Translations under genes and position numbers: made by a program
DNA from: Helicostylum pulchrum
Lineage: Eukaryota > Mucoromycota > Mucoromycetes > Mucorales > Mucoraceae
Reading direction: 5' to 3'
Assembly: GCA_025677825.1 (NCBI GenBank)
Contig: JAIXMO010000045.1
Location: 124,001-188,000 of the forward strand
Length of the DNA stretch: 64,000 nucleotides
Shown here: positions 34,282 to 45,386 of the stretch, in pieces
How the letters are laid out: the number at the start of each line of letters is the position of its first letter
Numbering within the stretch: the stretch's first letter is position 1
The notes under the pieces: generated by a model
Database searches by the model: none
Seen by the model: only the letters and a program-made list of their open reading frames with translations
What the model was told of the DNA's origin: nothing

Positions 34282-34810
34282 ATGTCTGGATCCTACCATT
34301 TGACCAACGTAAAAGCAGAAACCAGTTGCCTCATCAAAGTTGACAAACGAGCTCGCTGTAAAGCGGAGCGCAGTGTTCGGGTGGGAGCGCAGTTTGTTAG
34401 ATTAATGTCATATGTTCCAAATGTAATGACTTACATGATAAAAGTATGTAAAGACACCAATTACTTTCATTGCCAAGGTACATTACATAAAAAAAATAAT
34501 GAACAAAACAAAAAGTGTAAGTAACCCGTTTTCTTTAGACCCGCTTACTGTAAAATCTGCAAATGATATCAATGTATATGCTCAAACGTATATGAATGTA
34601 CAAGTAGAAGAACTGACATTTGAAAACAAAACCGTCATTGTTAACAAAAAAGAAGTCAATCTTTTGTTGAATTACTGGCTCCTTAGATATGTCGTACGTT
34701 ACTTCGAGGACACATCAAAAATAGTCAGCCAAGTCAGTAAAGATGTGCTCGTAGAGCAACTAGTAGATTTACATTCGCGTGTGCATAAGTATGATAAAGT
34801 GATAAAATAA
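34282..34810 (+). CDS. Accessory ORF of the Helitron cluster (hypothetical)
   Basis: Two exons, 34282-34477 and 34539-34810, with a GT-AG intron, give 155 aa without stops. The protein starts MSGSYHLTNVKAETSCLIKV, is Lys/Val-rich with three or four Cys, and its C-half is helical (LLLNYWLLRYVVRYFED). No family recognised. An upstream in-frame ATG at 34225 adds a poly-Phe stretch and is less likely. Same strand as the neighbouring accessory ORFs. Confidence 0.6.
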
Positions 34811-34819
34811 AAATAAAAA

Positions 34820-35213
34820 AATTAATCACTCTTGGACGGCAGTGCCGGATGTTAATATAAACGAGGTGCCTTTATTTGACGCCGGTGTGCAACGGGAGGT
34901 GGAAGCTCGCCGCCAAAACGAGTAAGGTGTAATGACGGCTGCTCTTCGGGCGAGTTTGTTACAAAGAGTGCAAGAGCTTTCTGCGGAAGACGTCAGTGTG
35001 CAAAGTTATACTGCGGTTGCTGCTGCAGCAGGTCCTCCTTCTTCTGGCGGTGTTCCTCCTTTTTCTGGCGGTGTTGTTCCTCCTATTTCTGGCGGTCCTG
35101 CTGCTCCTCCGGGTCCTTCTTCTGGCGGTCCTGCTCCTTCTCGTTATGATTTAAGAAGTGGTGGCTCTTCAAACACAATAAAATATAAGAAAATCAAAAT
35201 AAAAGTAGAATAG
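34820..35213 (+). CDS. Accessory ORF with Gly/Pro/Ser repeats, possibly split by TAA
   Basis: From ATG 34932 the frame encodes 93 aa: a helical N-part (LRASLLQRVQELSAEDVS), then imperfect repeats of SGG-V/P-PP, and an end SRYDLRSGG plus a Lys-rich tail. The same frame is open upstream from about 34820 (VPLFDAGVQREVEARRQNE) apart from one TAA at 34923-34925, so the ancestral protein was probably longer. Function unknown. Confidence 0.5.
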
Positions 35214-35393
35214 CTCTGAAGTCGGTTGGCGTGCGAATCTGGGATCTCGATCTGAATGTAAAGAATCTGGATCCTTTTTTTTTTGAAAAAAGTAAAGTGT
35301 TCTATGCAGCATAAATAATTCTACAGTGGCTGGATAAAAAACAAAAATTACTGTAAAGTGACGGTCAGATTCTTTTTTCTTTTTTAATTTGCA

Positions 35394-36124
35394 ATGGAAG
35401 ACCGAGTCCGTGTCCAAGGGGAACGAATGTTAACTCTGCTACGTGAAATTGAAGCTGAAGAAGAGGAGAGGGGTAAGTTACGTGTACATATTGTTTTTTT
35501 TCATGGCTGATACTTTTTTTTTCTAGGTCGAGAGGTTATGGTCGATGCGTTGATGCACGCAATCCATCGATTCCCGATACACAGAAATCTGAATGATGGT
35601 TGTTTGTACGTTTACGGTCGCGATGGAAGAACACTTATTTCTACAGACGATGCCATGGTGGACTTGATGATTTGTAAGTGATGCATGTTATCCCAAAAAA
35701 AATACTAATCCGTTATTGAACAGCTGATGATGATGAGTCGGAAGATGATGAAGGGGAAGATGAAGGCGAGGAACAGGAAGAAGAAGACCTGACAGGAGTG
35801 GTATTACAAATACATGCTGTCCCACCTCAGGTACTGCAACATTGTTTGGATAGGCTGCAGCAAATAGAATTGGCTTTGGCTGAGACCAACGGCTTCATAC
35901 TCCGAGAACAGATTGATATGCAGCTGAGACGTTTGTATGACCTGTTTTTGACTATCCGCGAAGATCGACCAAGAGCGATTGATCAACGTAATGCGCAGCG
36001 ATACGCTGTGAAAATGATCCGGCTGTATAATCTGTTTGTGATTGAGGCGTCGTTGGTTCAAACCGCTGTAGGTTGGGAAGGTGAAGAAAGAACAAGTTTT
36101 GTAGACGTATACTACCGTAAGTAG
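35394..36124 (+). CDS. Accessory ORF with acidic linker (hypothetical)
   Basis: Three exons (35394-35472, 35527-35673, 35724-36124) give 208 aa in frame. The order is an N-terminal domain (DALMHAIHRFPIHRN, CLYVYGRDGRTLI), an acidic stretch (DDDESEDDEGEDEGEEQEEE), then a helical part (LDRLQQIELALAET, DMQLRRLYDLFL). The architecture resembles the ORF at 28648. The helical part aligns loosely with the ORF at 45387 (EIDVHSLFRLYYNTDF). The next ORF at 36126 probably continued this protein before a frame break. Confidence 0.55.
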
Positions 36125-36125
36125 A

Positions 36126-36452
36126 ATGAAAGAGTGCATGCGCAAACGTTTATATGTAGATCTTTCGTGGGATGTACGTGAACGGAATACCATCAGGGCA
36201 ACCATGGCAGCAGCACGAGCAGTGTACCAGTTGGTGTCTACCCGTGGGCCTGTGATGCTGGTTCATCCAGAATGGTTTGATCTACGACTGCTGATGAACA
36301 ACAGGAGAACCCGAGTGATCCGAGAGCAACATATGTGTCAGGAAGACATCTTGATGTTGAGTCGTGCAGTGCGAGCTTTTGGTGAATTGGAAGCCATGCA
36401 TAGTGTCATTGATGTCAATGGGCAGCAGTTGGTTCCTGATCTGCTGGATTGA
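36126..36452 (+). pseudogene. Probable 3' part of the preceding accessory ORF
   Basis: The frame opens 1 nt after the TAG of the previous ORF, in a different phase, and encodes 108 aa (MRKRLYVDLSWDVRERNTIR ... NGQQLVPDLLD). In the ORF at 45387 the comparable segment (RKVCIILDFCNENFREQHS) is continuous with the helical domain, suggesting that a frameshift or an unrecognised intron splits this copy. Confidence 0.45.
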
Positions 36453-37400
36453 TTTTAAATAATAAAACAAGTAACAATTGAAAAAGAAGTTCACAAAGTG
36501 ACGTCATTTTATCAAACACAGTTTAAAAGACCCTCTTTTAAAAGACAATTCCAAACGGATCTTGAGATACCCAACCATTTTAAAAAATAATTTGTTTTAT
36601 ATGCTATATTAGAATTAGAGTACGGGTCTATTATTAATGTTCTGTAAAGTCGTGATATTCGCGAATGACACCGTTGTAAGTATAATGACTTTAATAAGCC
36701 TGATTTTAAAAATCCGATGACTTTTTTAATGTGAGTGTATTTTGCAATTGCATACCTGTATAAAGTCTACTTGCGAAGAGAGATTTTATTAATTTTCTAT
36801 GTAAGTTTTTCATACAACATTATCTACACCTGTACCATGTACTTGCGTGAGATTGTTTTTTGACGCCAGCAATAGCTTTTTTTTTAAAAAAAAAGATTTT
36901 TTTTTACCTAATAAATGAGCAATAAGTGAAGTGGTTGCAGAAAACCAATGGAAAAATACATTCATAATTTTGATGCGGTTTTTTTCTCAAGATTGCAACA
37001 AAGAGAGGCATAAGACAGTAGAAATATTATGGAAACAATTAAGAAGTTCACAGTGACATCATTTTTCTATCATAATTTAACGCGTGAAGCAGCACAAGAT
37101 AATTTTTGAACGCGTGATTGATAGTATAGCTTTTGATACGAAGCGGTCTTACGATCTTGTACTTTGGCGCAAGAATATCTTGTCTAGGCGAACGTAGTAC
37201 TTATGTTTGATTAGATTCTTAAAACTTACGTATGACAGTAGCGATAAAGAATATATTGACACAGAAGAGGAGAACAGTGATACATTAAAGGAGACCAAAA
37301 ACAATCAGTCTTTTTTTTTTTCATGTCCAGTCCGCGTTTCATAACTCACTTTCTTTAGTTAGTTTTACATTCTATTGCGTTTTGTGAAATTCAAACAGAG
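36453..37400. other. No supported gene; diverged ~50-bp repeat
   Basis: AAGAAGTTCACAAAGTGACGTCATTTT near 36484 recurs, with indels and changes, near 37044. The rest is AT-rich spacer and the leader of the next gene. Confidence 0.5.
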
Positions 37401-39367
37401 ATGCCAGATAAGATTATTTTCGAAGAAGGTAAAAAAAAACCAGTAAATTTAAACATAACACTCATTTTATTCTTTCAGCCTCATACAGTCAAATCAAAGA
37501 TTGTCTGCAGGATGTACGTTTTGAATCATGGAACAACATGAACATGATACAAAAATTAAGCCAAAATTTTTACTTCGTTAAAGAAGAAACAACAAAGTCA
37601 ACACTCAAGGAACAGTTATCGGGTTTCTGGCTTCAAATTGAAAGAGCCAATACGAATTCTAATCGCGTCAAACGACGAGCCGAAACACTACGTTTATCTT
37701 TAAATCAAGTAGTGAACTCACGACCGGTTAGCGTGTTAATCCAGAAAAACTTGTCAGAGGTATAACAGTTAAAGTAAATAATACAGTTTTTTAATAACGC
37801 ATTTTTTATTAGCAAGAAAAATCGCTCTTCAAAGCCAGTTTCAGACTACAAGCGGAAAAAGAAGCAAACCAAGATCAAGAAGAAGAAATTGAGACACAAG
37901 ATGAAACTATAGAACAAGAAGACTCAACTCCTCGCCCTTATAAAAAAACAAAAAGTTTGAACATAAAGGAAGTGAAAAAGCTTGGCCTTGCAGGGAAAGT
38001 AGAAACGATTACTAAGTATTAGTAAATATTAGGCTTGAAATAAGTACTTCTTCTGTAACAATATGTAACTAATATAACCAACAGTTCTAGTGATAAGCAG
38101 ATACTGGATTTATCTAAAGCAAGAACAATACCCTCAAGATGTAAAGATATAATTGACTCGATTTTGATTGATTCGGGACTGCAGTTGCATCCTAGATTGA
38201 CCATGTCTGAGTACGATATCTTAATAAAAATAGCCAAATGTACTAATAAATCCAGCCTCAATACCACTGTCAATGGAATTGATCTTTTCAGTTCTCAAGT
38301 TGAATTATCGTTTATAAAGTTGGCGGTTATAAAACTGTATGTATCAAATTGAAAATGTTTAATGTTCAATTGTCTGATCTCTTTAATTAACTGATCTCTT
38401 TGTTTAGATGCTTATTGTACCATGAAGAATTGCTCGAAGGAGAACACAATGAAGACTGGTTCCGTGTAAATGTTTATGGCGATGTTTTTGACATGCTTTT
38501 CAACGCGAAACATGGATACAAAACAAAAAGGTAAGAACATATTACCTGTTTTTTCAATGACACTTTTATTAAACGCAAGCTTTACAGATCAGAATGCCAT
38601 TCACAAACTATTAAATCATTAAAAGCGAATGGTTTAGTAGATATAAATGAAAAAGATATTCGCTTAGACTTCATATTTACCAACTCGTCTGGGATTCAAG
38701 ATGTGTTTTTCTGTGAAGACAAGCCTACTGTCAAAGCATCGAACAAAGACAAACAGAAAGCTGACTATTTAAGAGAAAGTACACTCCGTCATTGGACTAG
38801 TCTCCTTCCTTACGAAGAATGTACCCAGCATTTATGTGTTTTGTCATGCCACTTCAACAAGTTAAATCTACGAATTATGGGTACTAAACTTGTAGATGGA
38901 ATTATAGTACATGCTTGCCTCAAAGAAATAGGTATCCCTTTATCAGATAACAATGGTGCTGGGATCGCCGAGTATTTGACTACTGTCATTTCTTTGGTTG
39001 TAAGTAGAAAATATTTGTTTAATTTATCTATAACAATTAACAACCGGTTACTTTTCTACAGAGGATGGTCACCTGGAATTATGAAGTTATCCAGTTAATG
39101 ATACAGACTGCACAGCAAGACAATATGACATTTTTGCTGAAGCCAGCTACGTCAAAGATCTGCTACAGAGAGGATTCCCCTGAACCAGAAGGTAGCCACA
39201 CAAATTCAAGAGCTTCCAGTGTAGAATTAGATTGGGAAGAGGAAGAAAAAAGGTCAAGAATAATGGAAAAGATTGAGGGAAATCTTACGGAGCTTACCAA
39301 AAAGGTTAATGAACAGTATGTGATGTTTTCTTGGGAAGATATTGTTTTTGGTGATAAGTCCGAGTAG
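37401..39367 (+). CDS. Lineage-specific seven-exon protein with D...EDK motif, intact
   Basis: Exons 37401-37428, 37479-37759, 37813-38015, 38085-38336, 38408-38530, 38588-38999 and 39062-39367 give 534 aa. Every intron is GT-AG and the frame is unbroken. The N-third is helical; a Lys/Glu linker contains a possible NLS (RPYKKTKSLNIK). The core reads FRVNVYGDVFDMLF, then RLDFIFTN, about 15 residues, and FFCEDKP, a spacing compatible with a D-x(n)-E-x-K nuclease-type active site, followed by LRESTLRHWTSLLP and a C-terminal acidic coiled segment. This resembles widespread Mucorales proteins of unknown role. The nuclease idea is inference. Located between the Helitron cluster and the LINE. Confidence 0.75.
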
Positions 39368-39949
39368 ACACCTTGTTGGCGAATTTTATTTTATTCAATA
39401 AAAACAGAACTTTGAATTTCATTTAATCTTTAAGTTGAATAATCTGACAAATCAAATCCCATTTTGAAAATGTTAAAATATTATAGACTTTCCCATGAGA
39501 TCAAAAAGCATATGAATAAGTATCTTTAGGGAAATATTTAATATGTTCAGATATACAGTCTCTATTCGCATTCACGAGGCATTGTAGGCGACGTTTTTGT
39601 TGAGCTTAAAAAAAAATTGATTTAATAGTCACGAATAAATACTTTACCTTCAGAGCAAGCACTTGATCGATGAAAATATCGCATATTTTTCCACTATACT
39701 CAATCGCGTCCATAACCAATAACATGATTTTTGGAATGTATAACTTTAGGGTTACGAATCAGGTTTTTTTATTTTCAAAACCCGATTAATTTCCTAAGAC
39801 TGCGTCATTATGTTTCTTACCCAATCAAAATATCCAGAGCAGAGATACGTAAGATGCGAGGAATTTTTTTTCTTAAGATAATCTCTTTCACGCAATATTT
39901 ACAGATGCAGCAATATTTACAGATGCATATCGTTAGAGGTGTAAGGCCT
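39368..39949. other. No supported gene
   Basis: AT-rich spacer downstream of the intact family gene; a short tandem CAGCAATATTTACAGATGCA lies near 39908-39935. Confidence 0.5.
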
Positions 39950-40207
39950 TTCGCCACGTAATTGATAACTGCGACCAGATCGTAGCGTCCCTCATTGCGT
40001 CGGTATCTTGTTTACGCGTTTCTGTTCGTGGGGGCATATTTTTGTCTGGGGGCAGCTAACGTTTAGACAAGTGGAAGGTGACCCATTCGCCACGTAATTG
40101 ATAACTGCGACCAGATCGTAGCGTCCCTCATTGCGTCGGTATCTTGTTTACGCGTTTCTGTTCGTGGGGGCATATTTTTGTCTGGGGGCAGCTAACGTTT
40201 AGACAAG
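39950..40207. repeat. Perfect 122-bp direct duplication
   Basis: 39950-40071 and 40086-40207 are identical over all 122 bases, separated by 14 bp. Each copy starts TTCGCCACGTAATTG, ends GTTTAGACAAG, is more GC-rich than its surroundings and has no long ORF. Identity implies a very recent duplication, homogenisation or an assembly artefact. Confidence 0.9.
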
Positions 40208-40544
40208 GGAATGCTGAAACTCTATAGATCTGCATCTTTTTAATTCAGGTTAGTAAAGATAATAATTAATGATGAGGAAGTTTCTCCTATTGACCAAAAA
40301 TATGCAAACGTTGGAGAGTAATGTAGTTATGATTAAACAATTTGTGTACACATCCAATGAAAACGAAAAACCGACAATGCTCTCTGGTTCACGTCTCTTC
40401 AGTATAACTTTCTAAATCCTCCGTGTAGTAAAAGGTGTCGTCTTCAAAAATATTACTTACATCAAGTGAAGCGTTCTCTTCTGTCAATTAATACGTAGAG
40501 AATTATGGTGTTCTCAATATTTTTCAGAACGATGGCCCAGTAGC

Positions 40545-40585
40545 GAGAACGTTCCTAAAGAACGTTCCTAAAGAACATTCCTAAA
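40545..40585. repeat. 13-bp tandem repeat, three units
   Basis: AACGTTCCTAAAG occurs twice in tandem, followed by AACATTCCTAAAG. Confidence 0.75.
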
Positions 40586-40771
40586 GGATGGAATTCACCT
40601 AATTGGAAACGCTTCACTGCCGTCCACACCGTCCATACGAGAAATAAATTTATTTAAATAATTTGTCGTGTATGATTAAATTTGTCATTATTTTATTGGA
40701 TCAGGACATTTACAGAGCTTTTTTTTTTTTTTTTGGATTCCTAAACTGTTTCACTTTTGGAAAAAAAACAA

Positions 40772-41031
40772 ATGGCAGCTATGCTGGGGTACAAGGTGCA
40801 CTATCAGGTAGTCAGTGAACAATTTCAGGTTGCTTATTTTCTTTTTCTTCAAGATTTGCCTCCATTAATATGAATAAAACACGAAAAAGTGGCTGCCTAA
40901 GTTCTCTTCCTCCTCGGAGGAGGAGGAGAAAGGAGCAAAAGAAAAATTGGATTCAAAAAGTTAGTAAGATCTTTATACATTCAGCTTCGCCTTAAGCACC
41001 TGTCCAATCGTAAAGTGGCCATACGATAAAA
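40772..41031. repeat. Left copy of ~230-bp repeat with a 26-bp inverted head
   Basis: 40805-41031 (starting CAGGTAGTCAGTGAAC, ending CACCTGTCCAATCGTAAAGT...) recurs in direct orientation at 46845-47073. The 26 bp at 40772-40797 recurs near the second copy, but as its exact reverse complement (46802-46827). Both copies contain a CCTCCTCGGAGGAGG near-palindrome. Confidence 0.85.
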
Positions 41032-41229
41032 TTGTATTCGCTACTCCAATCTTTAACTTTTAATACGATCGAAGAGAAGACCGTGCGCGGGAAAAAAAAC
41101 GGTGATGCAACGTGATAAACCGTGATAAAACCGTGCGCGTAAATCACCTTACTTCCTTCAGTACCTCCTAAAAAAAGTAATATATATTGTATCTAAAAAA
41201 AAAAAAATAGCAATTCGGAAATACGTTTT

Positions 41230-41540
41230 ATACGTTAAAAGATTGGATCAATCCGCCATCTTATCAGAATTTATCCGACTTAATGAAAGTATAATCGTTG
41301 GCGATTATTCGTCCAATGACAAGAAGGTGCAACAATTGAGAGATATTTGGAGTAGCAGATTCAAGCAAATCAGCCTTGAAATGTTACCACTGAATAGAAT
41401 TTGTTTAGATCTTGAAAATGTCAACTGGAACCGTCTTATTGAACTTATTGTTACCAAATTGGATTCAGATGCCGTACAAGAGATCAATAGGTTGACTTCG
41501 GAATCAATAAGAGAAAACTATCTTCTTGAATCGATTGAGT
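41230..41540 (+). other. Open coding-like fragment upstream of LINE ORF1
   Basis: A frame open from about 41210 through an AATAG acceptor-like site reads RLDQSAILSEFIRLNESIIV ... RENYLLESIESW before running out of frame with the LINE. Composition is protein-like and helical. It may be a host gene exon disrupted by the LINE or a 5' part of the element. Unrecognised. Confidence 0.35.
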
Positions 41541-41541
41541 C

Positions 41542-42884
41542 ATGGCTCTTTCACCTAACGAAACTTTTGACCCTCCCAGGTCGGGAATTACACCTCGTGT
41601 ATCATATGCTGACGCAGTGAATAATAATAAAAAAAATTCGTTACTACAACAAAACGTTCACTTTTAGAACAACAACCAACAATTAATGCAGGCACCTCTA
41701 CTGAGGGTGACGTTAAAATTATTCAATCTCGAGTTTGGAGAGATACTTTTTCTAATAATGGTTATATTCTGGAGGTCTCCAAGTTAAAAGACCTTACCAA
41801 TTATCAACATCTTAGCGTTATCCACTCTATATATGGCAGTACCAGCTTCCATGGCATCAAATTTTTAGGAAAGCCTACTCAGCGATACTTTGAGCTATAC
41901 CCTAAAGATGCCATTCTTGAAAAATTCATCACCGAAGGTGTCTTCTATGAACATGTCAACAGTCGTCTCCTTCCTTGTAAAGCCCTTGAGGGTAAAGGAA
42001 ATGTTATTCAAGTTAAATTGTCGGACATTCCTTTAATTGATAAACACGAGATTTTATCGACCCTTCGTGAAAACATATCTCACCTTGGTGAGATTATCGA
42101 CTTAGGATTGTATTATGAATCTGATATAGGATGGTTCATGGGTACTGGCTATGCGATCCTTCAACAAGATCCCAAAAAGAATTACTCTACTCTTAGCCAT
42201 AAATTACCTTGGGGAGATACTGATGCTTTCTTCCATGCAACATTTCCAGATATGCCAACGCGGTGTCGCTATTGTCACGAGGATGGTCACACGAAGTATG
42301 ATTGTAGTAAATCCCGTGCAAGCATCCTATGTTTTGCCTGTGATCAATTTGGACATCGACAAGCAGAATGTCCCAGACCACGAAATGCCAAATCAAAGCT
42401 TCGTGCTCCTAAAAAGCCTAGAAAAACACCAACCACCAGCGAAACCATCATGTCTGCTAGTATTGAATTACAGAAATCAAAGTATGCTCCTACCGTAGCG
42501 ACTCGGGTGATGACACCTACTCTGTCCACCATTACTAATACCGTATTTACACACGACAGTAGCGACGAGGATTTCACCCCTAACAACCTAGAAGAGGAAA
42601 AAAGCGATACCGATTTGGAAGACAGTGGCGAAGAAATGACATATAGTCAAACTTCCAGTGCCAACAATATATCTAATGTCGAAGAACCCACCATTGAACA
42701 CTTTAATGATGATATGAATCTAGACTGGACGCAGAACCAATCACCGCCTATTCATTTTAATTTTCAACATCTAAACTCTTCGCCCCACATAATACCTAGC
42801 AGTACGCCTTCATTACGAATGTATGTATCGGACCCACCCCAACCAGGATCGGATCCTACCTATACACAACACTCTCACCAGTAA
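41542..42884 (+). mobile_element. LINE ORF1 (CCHC zinc-knuckle RNA-binding protein), frameshifted
   Basis: Starts MALSPNETFDPP, with PRVSYADAVNN as in many L1-type ORF1 proteins, then a stop at 41665-41667. The next phase continues (EQQPTINAGTSTEGDVKI) to 42884. The C-half has two CX2CX4HX4C zinc knuckles, CRYCHEDGHTKYDC (about 42264-42305) and CFACDQFGHRQAEC (about 42331-42372), then a Lys-rich and acidic Ser-rich tail. ORF1 proteins coat the element RNA. ORF2 follows on the same strand after a short gap. Confidence 0.8.
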
Positions 42885-42902
42885 TGAATAAAAAAAATCA
42901 CT

Positions 42903-43756
42903 CTTAATTATGCCTCACTGAACTGCAACAGTTTAGTTAAAACCGGCTCACAATCAACTCAATCATCATATATTCGCTTTTTACGACTTCAACAGTTCGA
43001 CATTCTATTCTTACAAGAAATTAACACTTCTGACTCTATTATTCCTTCCATTACTATGCAACTACAGTCACTCCAAAATTTTTGGACAAAATACTGTGGT
43101 CTAATATTTTTTTCTCCTAACCATTCATTAACATTAGTTGATACTAATACAATATATGCCTCGGATAAAATTCTGCTTTGTAAAGTCTCCCATCCTCACG
43201 GATTTTATGAACCATATTTTATTCTCAACCTTTATGCATCTGCCAGCTCCAACGTAGAACGGCGAACTTTTTTTTATTCTCTTTAGTCTATGCTATTTCA
43301 ACTCCATACTTCTGATATCATATCTTTCCATCGTTTAATTATATCAGGTGATTTTAATTATGACTATGACTGGGACATACTATGCAACAATCGCTCCTTC
43401 AAAACCTCTACTGACTGGGTATCCTTTTTATTGAAATTTTTTTATAACTGCATGTCTTTTAATGATTTAGATTCTGTTACTACCTTTCAGCGTAACGTCT
43501 CCATTCGGTCTGTCATTGACTATATCTATGCTGGTAACGATCTTCAAAGTCTGATTACTGATGCCAATATCGAACATATCAAACCACAGTGGTCTGATCA
43601 TGCTTTACTATCTGTGAAACTATCGTTAAGTGACTCAACATGGGCCTGACCTCTGGCGAGGTAATCCAGTATATGCTGCTAATAAATCCTTCCAGAAACA
43701 ACTACAAACCAAACTGGATCAACTACTGTTAAAAATGTCTCCCGATTTTTCCCCAT
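42903..43756 (+). mobile_element. LINE ORF2 AP-endonuclease domain, degenerate
   Basis: The frame reads ASLNCNSLVKT and QQFDILFLQEINTSD (endonuclease N-terminal block), a TAG at 43284, then LIISGDFNYDYD, VIDYIYAGN and WSDHALLSVKL, the standard GDFN and SDH active-site blocks of the exo-endo-phosphatase fold. After a frameshift near 43645 comes PDLWRGNPVYA, then a TAA at 43756. Two stops and one shift in ~850 nt show it is inactive. Confidence 0.8.
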
Positions 43757-43758
43757 AA

Positions 43759-45100
43759 TTGAAATGGGAAGCGGTTAAATCAACGACGAAACAGGTTATC
43801 AAATCTTTTGGCACTAAATATGTATCTTGGCGTACACTAACATTGCGAGAATTAGGAAGAAAAAGAAATCGATTGTTACGGTCTAAACCTCCAGTTTCGA
43901 TCCTTCAGCTTACACTCCCGAAAATCGATAAAATGATCTACATATTACAGCAGGAACTGGTCGATGTAGCTGCTCTTAAGGCAAATGCAATTTGGCGCGA
44001 AAATAATGAGCGTTCATCTGGATACCTCAAAAGTGTGCATCGACAAAGGACTGTACAACAATATATGGCTTCTCTCCAATCACCTACAACACCAATGGTG
44101 CTAGATCAAGCCAAAGGATTGGATCTCCCTGGTATCGGTCTGCTATTGGATCAAGAAAAAGCATACGACAGGGTGCACCCAGGTTACCTGAGTCAAGTGA
44201 TGCTTAAGTTTGGTTTCTCTCCTTCCTTCGTAAAATGTATTCGTACTTTATTTTTTGGTAACGGTGTATTTATAAATATCAATGGTTTTTTTACTTCTTG
44301 TATTTCACAACAGCGAGGTTTGAGGCAAGGTGATCCACTCTCTCCTCTACTCTTTAATTTGGCCCTAGAACCTCTTCTGCTTTCTATCTTACAAGATGAC
44401 CAACTGCACGGGGTTACGTTCCAAAGTTCATCCTATACTGAAGGTATCTCTACAGATTCTCCGACAATCAAACTTCTCGCATATGCGGATGATGTCTGCC
44501 TCATTCTGCGTGATCAAAATGACTTCTCTCGTGCTCAACACCATATGCTACAATACACGACTGTATCCAATGCTAAATTCAATATCGATAAAACTGAAGC
44601 TTTCGCTCTAAATGGTAAACTTGATACCTCTTGGGTTTCGGTTCTAACTGACCATGATATCTCGGCTTACCATCATAGTGGATCTGTACAAGCTTTCCGT
44701 TATCTTGGGTTCTATCTCCCCTATAATACACGACAACGCCGAACACTAGAAGATCAACTATTATTGAAGGTAACTACCCAATGTCAAATCTATTCTCAGC
44801 GTCAGCTATCGATCCTTGGACAAGTAACTATTATGAATATATTGATTCTCTCCAAAATCTGGTATTCCTTACGACTCCTGCAACCGACAAAGCGATTTTC
44901 CCAGCGTCTTCGATCCTCCATGTATCAATTTATCTGGCAAAAGAAACACCCTGCTTTGAAAAAAGAAATGATCTTTCTCCCGTGGACACATGGCGGATTA
45001 AAAGTAGACCAAAATTCCAACGTAGGCATTTAGAACGAGCTCCGCACCGTCATCCTTCTTGCTGCAATCGACAACAGCAGCTTGAACCTCCAAACTGATG
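43759..45100 (+). mobile_element. LINE ORF2 reverse transcriptase, internally deleted
   Basis: After a helical linker the frame jumps from SLQSPTTPMVLDQ to GIGLLLDQEKAYDRVHPGY, so the conserved fingers motifs that normally precede motif A are missing. Present are motif B (QQRGLRQGDPLSPLLFNLAL), motif C (LLAYADDVCL, about 44476-44505), NIDKTEAF and the thumb (FRYLGFYLP). The end shifts frame near 45000-45030 and no RNase H or typical 3' zinc motif is intact. The domain order and ORF1 zinc knuckles match L1-clade elements described in Mucoromycota (Grem-LINE1-type). Non-functional. Confidence 0.88.
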
Positions 45101-45386
45101 CTAACGCTCTTTACAAGCAAAATCAGGTTAAAGAAAAGCAGTTAGCTCCCAAAGGTTGTTAGAAACTCCAAAGGATTGATTCAATACAAGAAGAGCTCCA
45201 GAGGTTGTTTATTTGCCGCAGTCATTTTTCTTTTAATAAACTCAGTTTATGTGGCCCAGTTTTTTATCCTTTTCTTTTTAAAAAATGCCAAAAGGCATCT
45301 TACATAATAAAACATGGTACTGATTCAGAATAGGGTCTTTTGGAACGTGAACCATCACGAGTAACGGAGCCTCTTGTACTGAATCA
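45101..45386. other. Spacer with imperfect ~36-bp tandem repeat
   Basis: Repeats of GAATCAATGCA-x-GTAGTCGAGCCT run into the start of the next ORF (45380-45440). No poly(A) LINE end could be fixed. Confidence 0.5.

Noticed and set aside
39950..40207. The 122-bp repeats as a CRISPR-like or LTR pair
   Set aside because: Only two units with a 14-bp spacer, no retroelement between them, and the genome is eukaryotic.
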